Assembly (NCBI RefSeq): GCF_000380985.1
Contig: NZ_KB905694.1
Location: forward strand, 62,001 to 126,000
Length of the DNA: 64,000 nt
Source of the DNA: Proteiniphilum acetatigenes DSM 18083
GTDB lineage: Bacteria; Bacteroidota; Bacteroidia; Bacteroidales; Dysgonomonadaceae
Reading direction: 5' to 3'
The notes under the pieces were generated by a model. The model worked only from the letters and a program-made list of their open reading frames with translations, did no database searches and was not told where the DNA came from. Below are positions 37,132-45,951 of the stretch, piece by piece. Every line of letters starts with the position of its first letter. Position 1 is the stretch's first letter. A program made the position numbers and the translations under genes.

Positions 37132-37148
37132 ATTTGAAATTTGAAATC
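37100..37148. repeat. Family C AT-rich repeat at the ATPase/permease junction
   Basis: AAGCTTGAATTTTGAATCTT continues as GAATTTGAAATTTGAAATC. It is made of the same TTGAATTTTGAATCTTGAAT units as the junctions at 38322, 39841, 40763, 41120 and 42970. Here it codes for the last ATPase residues. Confidence 0.6.
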
Positions 37149-38321
37149 ATGTTACTCAAAACAGCAATAAAAAATATCCTCGGAGCCGGCAGGCGCACAT
37201 GGTTGAATGTAACCGTGTTGTCGTTTGTGTTTGTATTGATGGTCGCTTACAACGGGATACTCGATGGTTTCATGAAGGATGCCATCACGAGTGCGCACGA
37301 GTGGGATACCGGTTACGGCCAGTTGTGGAGCGAACACTACGATCCCTATGACGTGTTCACCCTCCAGGATGCCCATGAACCTGTCCCTGCAGCACTGAAT
37401 CAGTTCATTATCGATCAGTCGGTAACACCCGTGCTTCTGTCGCAAGCAACCGCATACCAAAACGGTAACATGCAGAACATCCTCTTGAGGGGAATTGATC
37501 CCGAACAACAAATCCTGAAAATTCCGTCACACCAATTAGCAGAGGACGAAACAGGCACGATAAAGGCTGTCATAGGCAAGAGAATGGCTAACACTCTAAA
37601 AGTAAGATCCGGAGACAACCTGCTTATTCGCTGGCGTGACAGGCACGGCGTATTCGATGCAAGGGAAATTGTCATTGCATCGGTTTTCGATTCCAACACA
37701 GCTACCATCGATGCAGGACAGATATGGATCAGCCTCGACAACCTCCGGCAGATGACGCAAATGCCTGGTGAAGCAACCTATTTCGTGCTGTCGAAGCAAT
37801 GCCACATCAAACAGGATATAGGCACATGGGCCTATAAAGATATGGACTTCCTGCTGAGCGATTTATATCTTATGAAGCAAAGCAGCCGGATAGAATCAGT
37901 CATCATTTTCACGATCCTGCTGGTTGTCGCTTTGTTATCGGTATTCGATACGCAGACACTTTCCATCTTCCGCCGTCAAAAAGAGATCGGCACGTATGTG
38001 GCTTTAGGAATGACACCCAAGCGGGTTACACGGCTCTTCACGCTGGAAGGGACTTCATACAGCATCCTGGCGATCCTCGCCGGTTTTATATGGGGCACAC
38101 CTTTTTTATACTGGTTTTTGAAAACAGGGCTGAAGCTGCCCGAAAGTTATTCCGAAATGGGACTGGGAATGCGTGACGCCATATATCCTGTCTATCAACC
38201 GGCATCGATACTGATGAGCATCATTCTGATTGTTGCTCTTTCAATGCTCATCAGCTATATCCCTGCGAGGAAAATTGCCAAAAGCAATATTGTAGAAGCG
38301 TTGAAGGGGAAAATTATTTAA
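37149..38321 (+). CDS. ABC transporter permease, FtsX/LolC-like (first)
   Basis: 390 residues from the ATG at 37149 (MLLKTAIKNILGAGRRTWLN); the frame opens at 37128 inside the repeat. One membrane helix near the N-terminus, a large periplasmic domain (about 45-255), then three helices with the FtsX motif LSIFRRQKEIGTYVALGMTP. The C-terminal MLISYIPARKIAKSNIVEAL is typical. Pairs with the second permease. Confidence 0.92.
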   Translation: MLLKTAIKNILGAGRRTWLNVTVLSFVFVLMVAYNGILDGFMKDAITSAHEWDTGYGQLWSEHYDPYDVFTLQDAHEPVPAALNQFIIDQSVTPVLLSQATAYQNGNMQNILLRGIDPEQQILKIPSHQLAEDETGTIKAVIGKRMANTLKVRSGDNLLIRWRDRHGVFDAREIVIASVFDSNTATIDAGQIWISLDNLRQMTQMPGEATYFVLSKQCHIKQDIGTWAYKDMDFLLSDLYLMKQSSRIESVIIFTILLVVALLSVFDTQTLSIFRRQKEIGTYVALGMTPKRVTRLFTLEGTSYSILAILAGFIWGTPFLYWFLKTGLKLPESYSEMGLGMRDAIYPVYQPASILMSIILIVALSMLISYIPARKIAKSNIVEALKGKII

Positions 38322-38568
38322 TACTCAAGATTCAAGATTTAAAATTCAAGATTTAAGAATAGAATGTCAAAAATTGAAAGATTTGAAGATTTAGAAGTTT
38401 GGAAAATTGCCCGGGATTTCGCAAAAAAGCATTTATTTGATGCTCGAAAATGATGGATTTTTACATGACCTTTGTTTCAGAGACCGAAATATAAATAATG
38501 GATATTCAAGATAGCGGACGATCATTCACCCAATATTAAATCTTGAATATTAAATTTTAAATTAAATC
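38322..38568 (+). pseudogene. Decayed four-helix-bundle (S23/IVS-like) gene with family C repeat arms
   Basis: AT-rich arm (ACTCAAGATTCAAGATTTAA...), then from 38364 MSKIERFEDLEVWKIARDFA and KKHLFDARK with a stop. In another frame GFLHDLCFRDRN follows, recalling the FxxDxxLRDQIRR block of four-helix-bundle proteins. A closing AT-rich arm leads to the next gene. The second half of the gene is missing. Compare the copy at 40796. Confidence 0.65.
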
Positions 38569-39840
38569 ATGCATAGATTTTTGTGGAAAGGAATTATAAG
38601 AGACCGAAGCCGTAGCCTGCTACCGGTACTCGTAGTAACGATCGGGGTCTTTGCCGTCGTCTTCTCGTACGGGTATATCCAGGGAATGCTGGATAACATG
38701 ATCCGTACAACCGCCGATTTCCAAACGGGACACCTGAAAGTGGTTACTCGGGCTTATCTGGAAAATGAGGAGCAAAAGCCCAACGACCTTGCCCTGCTGG
38801 AAGTGGACACCTTGCAAAAGAAACTAACGGAGGAATTCCCCGAAGTGGAATGGACGCCACGCATCTTTTTCGGGGGACTACTCGACATCCCCGACAGTAA
38901 CGGCGAAACCAAAGCACAAGGGCCTGTCTCAGGAACAGCGTATGACTTGTTGAGTCCCGGCAGCCGCGAAGCCCGACGGATCGGATTGCAACAGTCGCTC
39001 GTAGCAGGGCATGTTATACAACAGTCCAATGAAATTATTATCAGCTATGATTTTGCCGATCGCTATCAGGTGCGACCGGGCGATACGGTTACGTTCTTCG
39101 GATCAACCATGTACGGATCGATGAGTTTTGCCAACTACACGGTGGCAGGAATCGTCCGCTTTGGCATCGGCCAACTCGACCGCGGTGCCGTTATCCTCGA
39201 CATATCCGACGCCCGCCTTTTATTGGATATGGATAATGCAGCAGGTGAATTATTCGGCTTTTTACCCGGCGACCTTTATAATAAGGAGCAGGCAGAACGC
39301 GTAAAGGAAAGTTTCAACCGGCAATATACCGGCGTGACGGATGAATATGCCCCCGTGATGGTGCAACTGGCCGATCAGGATTTCATGGGACAGATGCTTG
39401 CTTATATGCATATCGTTTCGTTGGTAATGGTAATCCTGCTGGTCTTCGCCCTGGCAATCGTGCTGTGGAACGCGGGTATACTCAGTGGCATCAGGCGTTA
39501 TAATGAATTTGGAGTTCGTCTGGCAATGGGAGAAGAGAAAAAGCATATTTACCGTACACTCCTGGTGGAATCTTTATTCATCGGGATCATTGGCTCGGCC
39601 ATCGGTACCGCATTAGGAATATCTCTCTGCTATTACCTGCAAGATCACGGTATCGATTACAGCGCGATGATGGATAGTGTGAATATGATGATAGACCCGG
39701 TCATCCATGCCCGCGTTACTCCTGAGTTATATTTTATCGGTTTTATCCCCGGGGGCTTGTCTATGCTTATCGGTTCGGCGCTGGCAGGGACAGCTGTCTA
39801 TAAACGGAATACGGCAATGTTGTTTAAAGAACTGGATTAA
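38569..39840 (+). CDS. ABC transporter permease, FtsX/LolE-like (second)
   Basis: 423 residues. N-terminal helix LLPVLVVTIGVFAVVFSYGY, a periplasmic domain of about 230 residues, then three helices with the FtsX motif GIRRYNEFGVRLAMGEEKKH and a C-terminal FIPGGLSMLIGSALAGTAVY. It differs from the first permease, so the pump is probably a LolCDE-like heterodimer. Confidence 0.92.
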   Translation: MHRFLWKGIIRDRSRSLLPVLVVTIGVFAVVFSYGYIQGMLDNMIRTTADFQTGHLKVVTRAYLENEEQKPNDLALLEVDTLQKKLTEEFPEVEWTPRIFFGGLLDIPDSNGETKAQGPVSGTAYDLLSPGSREARRIGLQQSLVAGHVIQQSNEIIISYDFADRYQVRPGDTVTFFGSTMYGSMSFANYTVAGIVRFGIGQLDRGAVILDISDARLLLDMDNAAGELFGFLPGDLYNKEQAERVKESFNRQYTGVTDEYAPVMVQLADQDFMGQMLAYMHIVSLVMVILLVFALAIVLWNAGILSGIRRYNEFGVRLAMGEEKKHIYRTLLVESLFIGIIGSAIGTALGISLCYYLQDHGIDYSAMMDSVNMMIDPVIHARVTPELYFIGFIPGGLSMLIGSALAGTAVYKRNTAMLFKELD

Positions 39841-40027
39841 AAGATTTCAGATTCAAGATTCAAAATTCAAGATTTCAGATCGCTCCAATAAGTATTTTTC
39901 TTGAAAACGCCCCATTCACAACACCTTGCAAGGAGGTTGAAATTGGTAAAATGGGGTTTTCGGAGTAGACCCGGATTCAAGATTTTGTAAGAAAGAAAAT
40001 TATGAAATTATAAAAAAATAAATTTAT
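39841..40027. repeat. Family C repeats and a CCCCATT/AATGGGG hairpin
   Basis: The gap between second permease and LolA-like gene starts with TTCAGATTCAAGATTCAAAA and ends with ATTCAAGATTTTGTAAG. Between them CGCCCCATT (39909) pairs with AATGGGGTTTTC (39949). No gene seen. Confidence 0.55.
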
Positions 40028-40762
40028 ATGAGAAAACTAATTGTATTATTATTTATAATCGCTTTTACGGGCGCTGTTTCGGCACAGGATGCGGAACAGA
40101 TCATGCAGGAGGTCGATAAGAACATTTCGGCGAAAAGTCAAATCGCGGAATCGACGATGACGGTACACGGTAAACGCAATAGCCGCACGATGACTGCCAA
40201 GAGTTACACGATAGGGGATGAGAAATCATTCACGGAATATCTGTCTCCTCCACGCGAAAAAGGCACTAAAATGTTGAAGTTGAATAAAGAGATGTGGGTC
40301 TATTCCCCTTCCACCGACCGTACCATCATGATCTCCGGGCATATGTTGCGCCAGTCGGTCATGGGCTCCGACCTTTCTTACGAAGACATGATGGAGGATC
40401 GTAAACTGACGGAGATGTACACACCCTCCCTTGCCGGCGAGGAAACGATTGAAGGACGCAAGTGTTATGTGATTACGCTGACGGCAAAAGCGGATGACGT
40501 TGCCTACCATTCTCAGAAAATGTGGGTGGATACCGAACGCCTCGTACCTTTAAAGCAGGAACTTTATGCCAAAAGCGGGCAACTGCTCAAACAGATCACG
40601 TTGAGTGACATCAAACGCATTCAAAACCGCTGGTTTCCTACGAAGATGGTGTACAAAGATATGCTGAAAGACGGCAAAGGAACGGAATATAACATCACGA
40701 AGATCGAATTCGATAAAGACATTCCCGCGAATGTTTTCAGCAAAGCAAGTTTGAAACAATAG
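40028..40762 (+). CDS. LolA-like outer-membrane lipoprotein-sorting protein (periplasmic)
   Basis: 244 residues with signal peptide MRKLIVLLFIIAFTGAVSAQ. The mature part has the open-barrel features of the LolA_like family: STMTVHGKRNSRTMTAKSYT, YLSPPREKGTKMLKLNKEMW, VYSPSTDRTIMISGHMLRQS, VMGSDLSYEDMM, GRKCYVITLTAK. Such proteins carry a lipid or lipoprotein through the periplasm. Its place between an FtsX-type ABC pump and an outer-membrane barrel suggests it is the shuttle of that system; the cargo is unknown. Confidence 0.9.
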   Translation: MRKLIVLLFIIAFTGAVSAQDAEQIMQEVDKNISAKSQIAESTMTVHGKRNSRTMTAKSYTIGDEKSFTEYLSPPREKGTKMLKLNKEMWVYSPSTDRTIMISGHMLRQSVMGSDLSYEDMMEDRKLTEMYTPSLAGEETIEGRKCYVITLTAKADDVAYHSQKMWVDTERLVPLKQELYAKSGQLLKQITLSDIKRIQNRWFPTKMVYKDMLKDGKGTEYNITKIEFDKDIPANVFSKASLKQ

Positions 40763-40795
40763 AAATTCAAGATTCAAGATTCAAAATTTAAGATT

Positions 40796-41062
40796 ATGTC
40801 CAAGATAGAACGATTTGAGGATTTGGAAGTCTGGAAAATGGCTCGTTCCTTTTCGAACAAGGAATTTGTTCAATTCCTCTTTATTGCAAAAGGTTCTTGT
40901 GGGGAAATTCGCAGCCAACTATACAGGGCATTGGATATTGGATATATCTGTCAGGAAGAATTTGAACAATTATATCAGGAAGCATTACAAATATCTCAAT
41001 CCTTATCCGGATTTATCAAATATCTAAAAACTTCCGAACTTCGAGGTACAAAATATAAATAA
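40796..41062 (+). pseudogene. Four-helix-bundle (S23/IVS-like) gene with internal deletion
   Basis: 88 codons. It starts MSKIERFEDLEVWKMARSF, then jumps to SNKEFVQFLFIAKGSCGEIR and SQLYRALDIGYICQEEFEQL, ending FIKYLKTSELRGTKYK. Full relatives are about 120-130 residues, and the missing 35-40 residues are the end of helix 1 and helix 2 (with the LRDQIRRA and SNIAEG blocks). So the product, if made, cannot fold as the normal bundle. Family C arms flank it on both sides. Confidence 0.7.
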
Positions 41063-41063
41063 A

Positions 41064-41119
41064 ATCTGAATTGAAACAACGTCCGGCGAAACCAAAATCG
41101 ACGTGTTCAATTAACGATC
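41064..41119 (+). repeat. 56-bp flank repeat of the four-helix-bundle element, copy 1
   Basis: ATCTGAATTGAAACAACGTC continues CGGCGAAACCAAAATCGACG. It recurs at 43001-43056 with 49 of 56 identical bases. It directly follows the four-helix-bundle gene, so it is likely the 3' part of the element. Confidence 0.75.
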
Positions 41120-41174
41120 CTCGTGGCCCAATTTTGAATCTTGAATTTTGAATTTTGAATTTGAAATAAACAAT

Positions 41175-41744
41175 ATGACTAAAAAAGAGCAAGACATACT
41201 GATAGCCGGTAAAAAGTTATTCTTTAAATACGGGCTGAAAAAAGTGACGATAGAGGAAATATGTGCCGAGGCAAACGTCAGCAAAATGACGTTTTACAAA
41301 TATTTCCCCAACAAAACAGCACTTGTCAAAAAGGTGTTTGACACGCTTTTCGAGGCTCGGATAGAGATTTACCTGAAGATGATGCGCTCTGACATCCCTT
41401 TTTCTGAAAAGATGAAAAAAATTCTTGAAATGAAAAGGGAAGGGTCTGCCGAAATAAGCAAAGAATATCTTAAGGATATATTCAAACATTCCGGCACTGA
41501 ATTTTCGGCATTCTTCGACCAATGGATCCAGCGATCAATGAAAGTGGCAATCGACAGTTTCGCCGAAGCACAACAAGAAGGATACATACGGAAAGATATT
41601 AATCCGAAACTTCTGCTGGTGTGGGTAGAGAGAATGGCGGACCTGTTAAGCGATGAAAGGGTATTGGATGAATATGAAAGCGTACCCGACCTGGCGGAGG
41701 AACTGGCAAAACTGTTTCTTTATGGAATTTGCGGCGAGAGATAA
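41175..41744 (+). CDS. TetR/AcrR-family regulator
   Basis: 189 residues from the ATG at 41175 (MTKKEQDILIAGKKLFFKYG); the earlier frame from 41148 is repeat sequence. N-terminal helix-turn-helix LKKVTIEEICAEANVSKMTF, YKYFPNKTALVKKVFDTLF. The ligand domain is helical and not recognisable. Located between the LolA-like and barrel genes, it probably controls this operon. Confidence 0.9.
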   Translation: MTKKEQDILIAGKKLFFKYGLKKVTIEEICAEANVSKMTFYKYFPNKTALVKKVFDTLFEARIEIYLKMMRSDIPFSEKMKKILEMKREGSAEISKEYLKDIFKHSGTEFSAFFDQWIQRSMKVAIDSFAEAQQEGYIRKDINPKLLLVWVERMADLLSDERVLDEYESVPDLAEELAKLFLYGICGER

Positions 41745-41764
41745 ATAATAAACTACGAGTCGGG

Positions 41765-42925
41765 ATGAACAAAAAGAAGAAAATTTGTTACTGGGCTATC
41801 TTATCAGGCCTGTTGCTTGTAATTCCTTTGCAAGCGCAACAAGATAGTTTGCAAAACAAGCCCGGGCCTTCATTGCGGTTTAGCGGGCAACTGTCGGGAT
41901 GGGGACAATACTCGCCCGACATTTCCACGCAGGTATGGCTGGGCGGACGCTACATTCCGCAGGCAAACTTCGGAATTCCAATCAAAGATTCAAAGCTGAT
42001 CGACTTCGAAGCGTCCGCCAATATCTTCGGAGATGTGGGCATCAACTCATTCAACGACTTTTCCCCTGAAGGAAACATCAAGCCTTACCGGGCATGGGCC
42101 CGCTATTCATCCACAAGAGCGGAGGTACGACTGGGATTGCAAAAAATCAATTTCGGATCGGCGCAGATGTTTCGACCGTTAATGTGGTTCGACAGCATGG
42201 ACCCGCGCGATCCGCTGCAACTCACCGATGGGGTCTGGGGAGGCCTCTTTAGATACTATTTCCCGAATAATACTACCTTCTGGCTATGGTCGCTCTATGG
42301 CAACGATAACCGTAAAGGGTGGGAAATACTACCCTCATCCAATTCGTTTCCCGAAATTGGCGGAAGAACACAGATACCGATCCCCAAAGGAGAAGGAGCG
42401 CTATCATATCATTTCCGAAAAGCGGATGCAAGCCTTTATGAGTTCGAAAAGATAGCCGAAAACCGCTTCGGTCTTGATGTGCGGCTCGATGTAACCATAG
42501 GACTCTGGTTCGAGAGCTCATGGACACACCTGAATCGCAATATAGGCGAGTTCACCAACCAACAGATGATGACGCTGGGAACAGATTATACCTTCGGTAT
42601 CGGGAATGGATTGAATACAACGTTCGAGCAATTTTTTTATTCTTACAGTGAAAAAGGAATCGATCCTGGCAATTCAATTAATTTCTCCGGCCTCAGTCTC
42701 TCCTATCCACTCACGATGTTCGACAACTTTAGTGCGATGGTCTATTATGACTGGAAGAACCGGCACCTTTATAACTTCCTTCACTGGCACCGACAACTAA
42801 ATCATTTGACTTTCTACCTGATCGGGTACTGGAATCCCAGACAATACGCCATACCGTCACAAATGGGTGCATCCGACCGCTTCGCAGGGAAAGGACTCCA
42901 ATTTATGGTGGTATGGCACCATTAA
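41765..42925 (+). CDS. Outer-membrane beta-barrel protein of the ABC/LolA-like operon
   Basis: 386 residues from the ATG at 41765, chosen for the signal peptide (MNKKKKICYWAILSGLLLVI, ending LQAQ). The mature protein alternates aromatic and polar residues in strands (WARYSSTRAEVRLGLQKINF, TIGLWFESSWTHLNRNIGEF, SAMVYYDWKNRHLYNFLHWH) and ends in aromatic VVWHH, a barrel signature. I do not recognise a named family. It overlaps the TetR stop region by none and closes the operon, so it may be the outer-membrane acceptor of the LolA-like cargo. Confidence 0.8.
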   Translation: MNKKKKICYWAILSGLLLVIPLQAQQDSLQNKPGPSLRFSGQLSGWGQYSPDISTQVWLGGRYIPQANFGIPIKDSKLIDFEASANIFGDVGINSFNDFSPEGNIKPYRAWARYSSTRAEVRLGLQKINFGSAQMFRPLMWFDSMDPRDPLQLTDGVWGGLFRYYFPNNTTFWLWSLYGNDNRKGWEILPSSNSFPEIGGRTQIPIPKGEGALSYHFRKADASLYEFEKIAENRFGLDVRLDVTIGLWFESSWTHLNRNIGEFTNQQMMTLGTDYTFGIGNGLNTTFEQFFYSYSEKGIDPGNSINFSGLSLSYPLTMFDNFSAMVYYDWKNRHLYNFLHWHRQLNHLTFYLIGYWNPRQYAIPSQMGASDRFAGKGLQFMVVWHH

Positions 42926-42959
42926 CTAAGATTGACCAACAATCTGCTCTATTATCAAA

Positions 42960-43105
42960 ATAAGGAGGGGAAATCTCAAATCTTGAATTTTGAATCTGGG
43001 ATCTGAATTGAAACAACGTTCGGCGGAGCCAAAATCGACGCAGTCAATTAACAATCGGCGTAAGCCAAATTTGAAATTTTGAATCTGAAATCCCAAATCC
43101 TGAAT
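42960..43105. repeat. Family C arms with 56-bp flank repeat, copy 2 (element without gene)
   Basis: AT-rich arm (CAAATCTTGAATTTTGAATC), the 56-bp repeat at 43001-43056, then a closing arm (TTTGAAATTTTGAATCTGAA). The four-helix-bundle gene is gone. The rest of the 361-bp gap to pheT holds its probable promoter. Confidence 0.65.
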
Positions 43106-43115
43106 ATCACAGATA

Positions 43116-43150
43116 TTTGGCAATGGTTATCGCTTTTTTTTGTAATTTTG
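43116..43150 (+). promoter_or_regulatory. Probable pheT promoter
   Basis: TTTG (43116-43119), 23 bp, TAATTTTG (43143-43150). The spacing is at the long end of the usual range. Confidence 0.4.
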
Positions 43151-43286
43151 AGCCCTATTTCAAAAAGAATCAGGATTCCGGATTTTAACAGGTTTATATT
43201 GATTTAAAATAGGCTGAGAAACCAACCTATTATTAATCCGTATCGATCTGGTTTAATTTGTAATGATCTCATGTAATTTCAATAGA

Positions 43287-45749
43287 ATGAACATTTCGTA
43301 CAACTGGCTCAAAGAGTATCTTCAATTTGATCTGTCGCCGCAGGAGACAGCCGATGCACTCACTTCTATAGGACTGGAAACAGGCAGCGTAAAAGAAATA
43401 CAAACCATCAAAGGGGGATTAGAAGGCCTGGTAATCGGGGAAGTGCTGACATGCGTATCCCACCCCGACTCCGACCATCTGCACCTGACAACCGTAGATA
43501 TCGGCAATGGTGAAGAACCGCTGAAGATTGTATGCGGTGCTCCCAACGTAGCAGCCGGTCAGAAAGTAGTGGTTGCCACCATCGGCACGAAATTGTATTT
43601 TGGCGATGATGTGATCACGATAAAGCGTTCCAGGATCCGCGGTGAGGAGTCGTTCGGCATGATCTGCGCCGAAGACGAGATCGGGATAGGCACTTCGCAC
43701 AACGGCATTATTGTACTGCCCGACGATGCCAGAGTAGGAACGCCTGCCAAAGAGTACTACAACATAAAGAGCGATTATGTACTGGAAGTAGATATTACCC
43801 CCAACCGCATAGATGCAGCCTCCCACTTTGGCGTGGCACGCGACCTGGCAGCATGGCTGGAACAGGCAGGTAAACCTTATAAACTTACAAAACCGTCTGT
43901 GGAGGAATTTGCCGTTGACTCTCAGGAAGGCGGTATCGAAGTGATTGTGGAAAACAGGGAAGCCTGCCCACGCTATTCGGGACTCACCGTCCGCGGTGTG
44001 ACGGTAAAAGAGAGCCCTGACTGGTTGAAGAAAAAACTGTTACTCATTGGGCTTCGTCCTATCAACAATATCGTAGACATCACCAATTTCGTACTCCACG
44101 AAACGGGACATCCGATGCATGCATTCGATGCTGCACATATCACCGGAAATGAAGTGGTAATACGCACTATGCCCGAAAAGACCAAATTCATCACATTGGA
44201 TGAAGAGGAACGTGAACTGAGCGGGAACGACCTGATGATCTGTAATTCGGAAGAAGGGATGTGTATCGCTGGTGTGTTCGGCGGATTAAAGTCGGGCGTA
44301 ACCGAAAAGACGACCGATATATTCCTTGAATCGGCTTATTTCAATCCCACATGGGTACGAAAGACCGCCCGTCGTCACGGGCTGAACACCGACTCTTCAT
44401 TCCGCTTCGAACGGGGTGCCGATCCGGCCAATACGGTCTATGTATTGAAACGGGCAGCTATGCTGGTGAAAGAACTGGCAGGCGGTACAATAGAAGGTGA
44501 TATACGGGATATCTACCCTGTACCTGTTGAAAAGGCACTGATAAGCCTCTCTTTCGATAAGATAAACAAGCTGATAGGAAAAGATATCCCGAAAGGGACT
44601 GTCAAAAGCATTCTGCACAGTCTGGAGATTGAAATAGAAAATGAGACGGATATTCAACTTACATTGCGTATCCCCACTTACCGTGTGGATGTAACGCGCG
44701 ATGTGGATGTGATTGAAGATATCCTCCGTATCTATGGATACAATAATGTGGAAATCAGCGACTCATTAAAGGCGAACCTCTCCACCCAAATGCCGGCAGA
44801 CCGGAAACAGAAACTGCAGACATTGATCTCTGAACAGCTTACGGCAAACGGTTTTAACGAAATATTGAATAATTCGCTTACTAAGAAGGGTTATTATGAA
44901 GACTTTGAAACCTACCCTGCCGCCAACTGCGTACCGCTGGTAAATCCGCTAAGCAATGACCTCAACGTGATGCGCCAGACATTACTTTTCGGGGGATTGG
45001 AGAGCATTGCATACAATCGTAATCGCAAGCATGGCGACCTCCGGTTCTATGAATTCGGCAACTGCTATTTCTTCGATGCCGCCAAAAAGAGCGAAGAGAA
45101 TGTTCTTGCCCCATATTCCGAAGAATTTCATATCGGACTATGGATATGTGGTAAACGTACCCATAAGAATTGGGCGGCAGCCGGTGAACAAAGTTCCGTC
45201 TTCGAGTTGAAAGCGCATGTGGAAAATATCCTGAAAAGAATGGGGATCAGTGGGAATCAGGTGTTCTTTGAAACCGAACGAAACGAACTCCTTTCTGCCG
45301 GTATGAGCGTCAAGACACACAAACGCACCATAGGCTTCTTTGGCATTGTTTCTCCTAAGATATGCAAAAAATTCGATATCGATACGGAGGTATTCTTCGC
45401 CGAGATGAATTGGGATCTGCTGATGAAAGAATCCGAAAAACAATCGGTACGCTTTTCCGAGATAGCCAGATTCCCCGCCGTAAGCAGAGACCTGGCACTG
45501 CTGATCGACAAAGAGATCACCTTTGCCCAGATCCGAAAGATCGCCCTCAAGTCGGAAAAGAAACTGCTGAAACAAATATCACTCTTTGATGTCTATGAAG
45601 GAAAAAACCTGCCTGAAGGCAAAAAATCCTATGCGGTCAACTTCCTGTTACAGGATGAAGAAAAAACGCTCAACGATAAACAGATCGACAACGTAATGCA
45701 GAGGATCCAAAAGAGCCTGGAAGAGGAATTGGGGGCTCAGTTGAGATAG
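43287..45749 (+). CDS. pheT: Phenylalanine-tRNA ligase beta subunit
   Basis: 820 residues from the ATG at 43287 (MNISYNWLKEYLQFDLSPQE). The order is normal: N-terminal part, EMAP-like tRNA-binding domain (LVIGEVLTCVSHPDSDHLHL, IVCGAPNVAAGQKVVVA), B3/B4 editing domain (RLTVRGV-like SGLTVRGVTVKESPDWLKKK), B5 (ISLSFDKINKLIGKDIPKGT), catalytic-like core and FDX-ACB anticodon-binding end (ARFPAVSRDLALLIDKEITF). It forms the (alpha-beta)2 enzyme with PheS, which is not in this window. The frame opens 8 codons earlier but those are not conserved. Confidence 0.95.
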   Translation: MNISYNWLKEYLQFDLSPQETADALTSIGLETGSVKEIQTIKGGLEGLVIGEVLTCVSHPDSDHLHLTTVDIGNGEEPLKIVCGAPNVAAGQKVVVATIGTKLYFGDDVITIKRSRIRGEESFGMICAEDEIGIGTSHNGIIVLPDDARVGTPAKEYYNIKSDYVLEVDITPNRIDAASHFGVARDLAAWLEQAGKPYKLTKPSVEEFAVDSQEGGIEVIVENREACPRYSGLTVRGVTVKESPDWLKKKLLLIGLRPINNIVDITNFVLHETGHPMHAFDAAHITGNEVVIRTMPEKTKFITLDEEERELSGNDLMICNSEEGMCIAGVFGGLKSGVTEKTTDIFLESAYFNPTWVRKTARRHGLNTDSSFRFERGADPANTVYVLKRAAMLVKELAGGTIEGDIRDIYPVPVEKALISLSFDKINKLIGKDIPKGTVKSILHSLEIEIENETDIQLTLRIPTYRVDVTRDVDVIEDILRIYGYNNVEISDSLKANLSTQMPADRKQKLQTLISEQLTANGFNEILNNSLTKKGYYEDFETYPAANCVPLVNPLSNDLNVMRQTLLFGGLESIAYNRNRKHGDLRFYEFGNCYFFDAAKKSEENVLAPYSEEFHIGLWICGKRTHKNWAAAGEQSSVFELKAHVENILKRMGISGNQVFFETERNELLSAGMSVKTHKRTIGFFGIVSPKICKKFDIDTEVFFAEMNWDLLMKESEKQSVRFSEIARFPAVSRDLALLIDKEITFAQIRKIALKSEKKLLKQISLFDVYEGKNLPEGKKSYAVNFLLQDEEKTLNDKQIDNVMQRIQKSLEEELGAQLR

Positions 45750-45796
45750 GACTGGGGAGACTTGATGATTGGGAGAAAGGGAGAAAAATGAAAAAT

Positions 45797-45842
45797 GAAG
45801 AGTGAAGAGTGAAGAGTGAAGAGTGAAGAGTGAAGAGTGAAG
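45797..45842. repeat. Heptanucleotide tandem repeat (GAAGAGT)x6.6
   Basis: Six exact units of GAAGAGT followed by GAAG, between pheT and the YebC gene. No gene is disrupted. The flanks AATTGGTAATTGGTAATTAA are also low-complexity. Confidence 0.9.
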
Positions 45843-45951
45843 AATTAAAAGTGAAAATTTCTGGTAAAATTGGTAATTGGTAATTAATAATTAGTAATTA
45901 GAATTATAGATGGCTGATTAATACTATTAGATAAAAGGATATATAAACAGT

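Noticed and set aside
40796-41062. Accessory protein of a diversity-generating retroelement (Avd-like)
   Set aside because: The four-helix-bundle family includes Avd, but no reverse transcriptase or template repeat is present and the gene is damaged.
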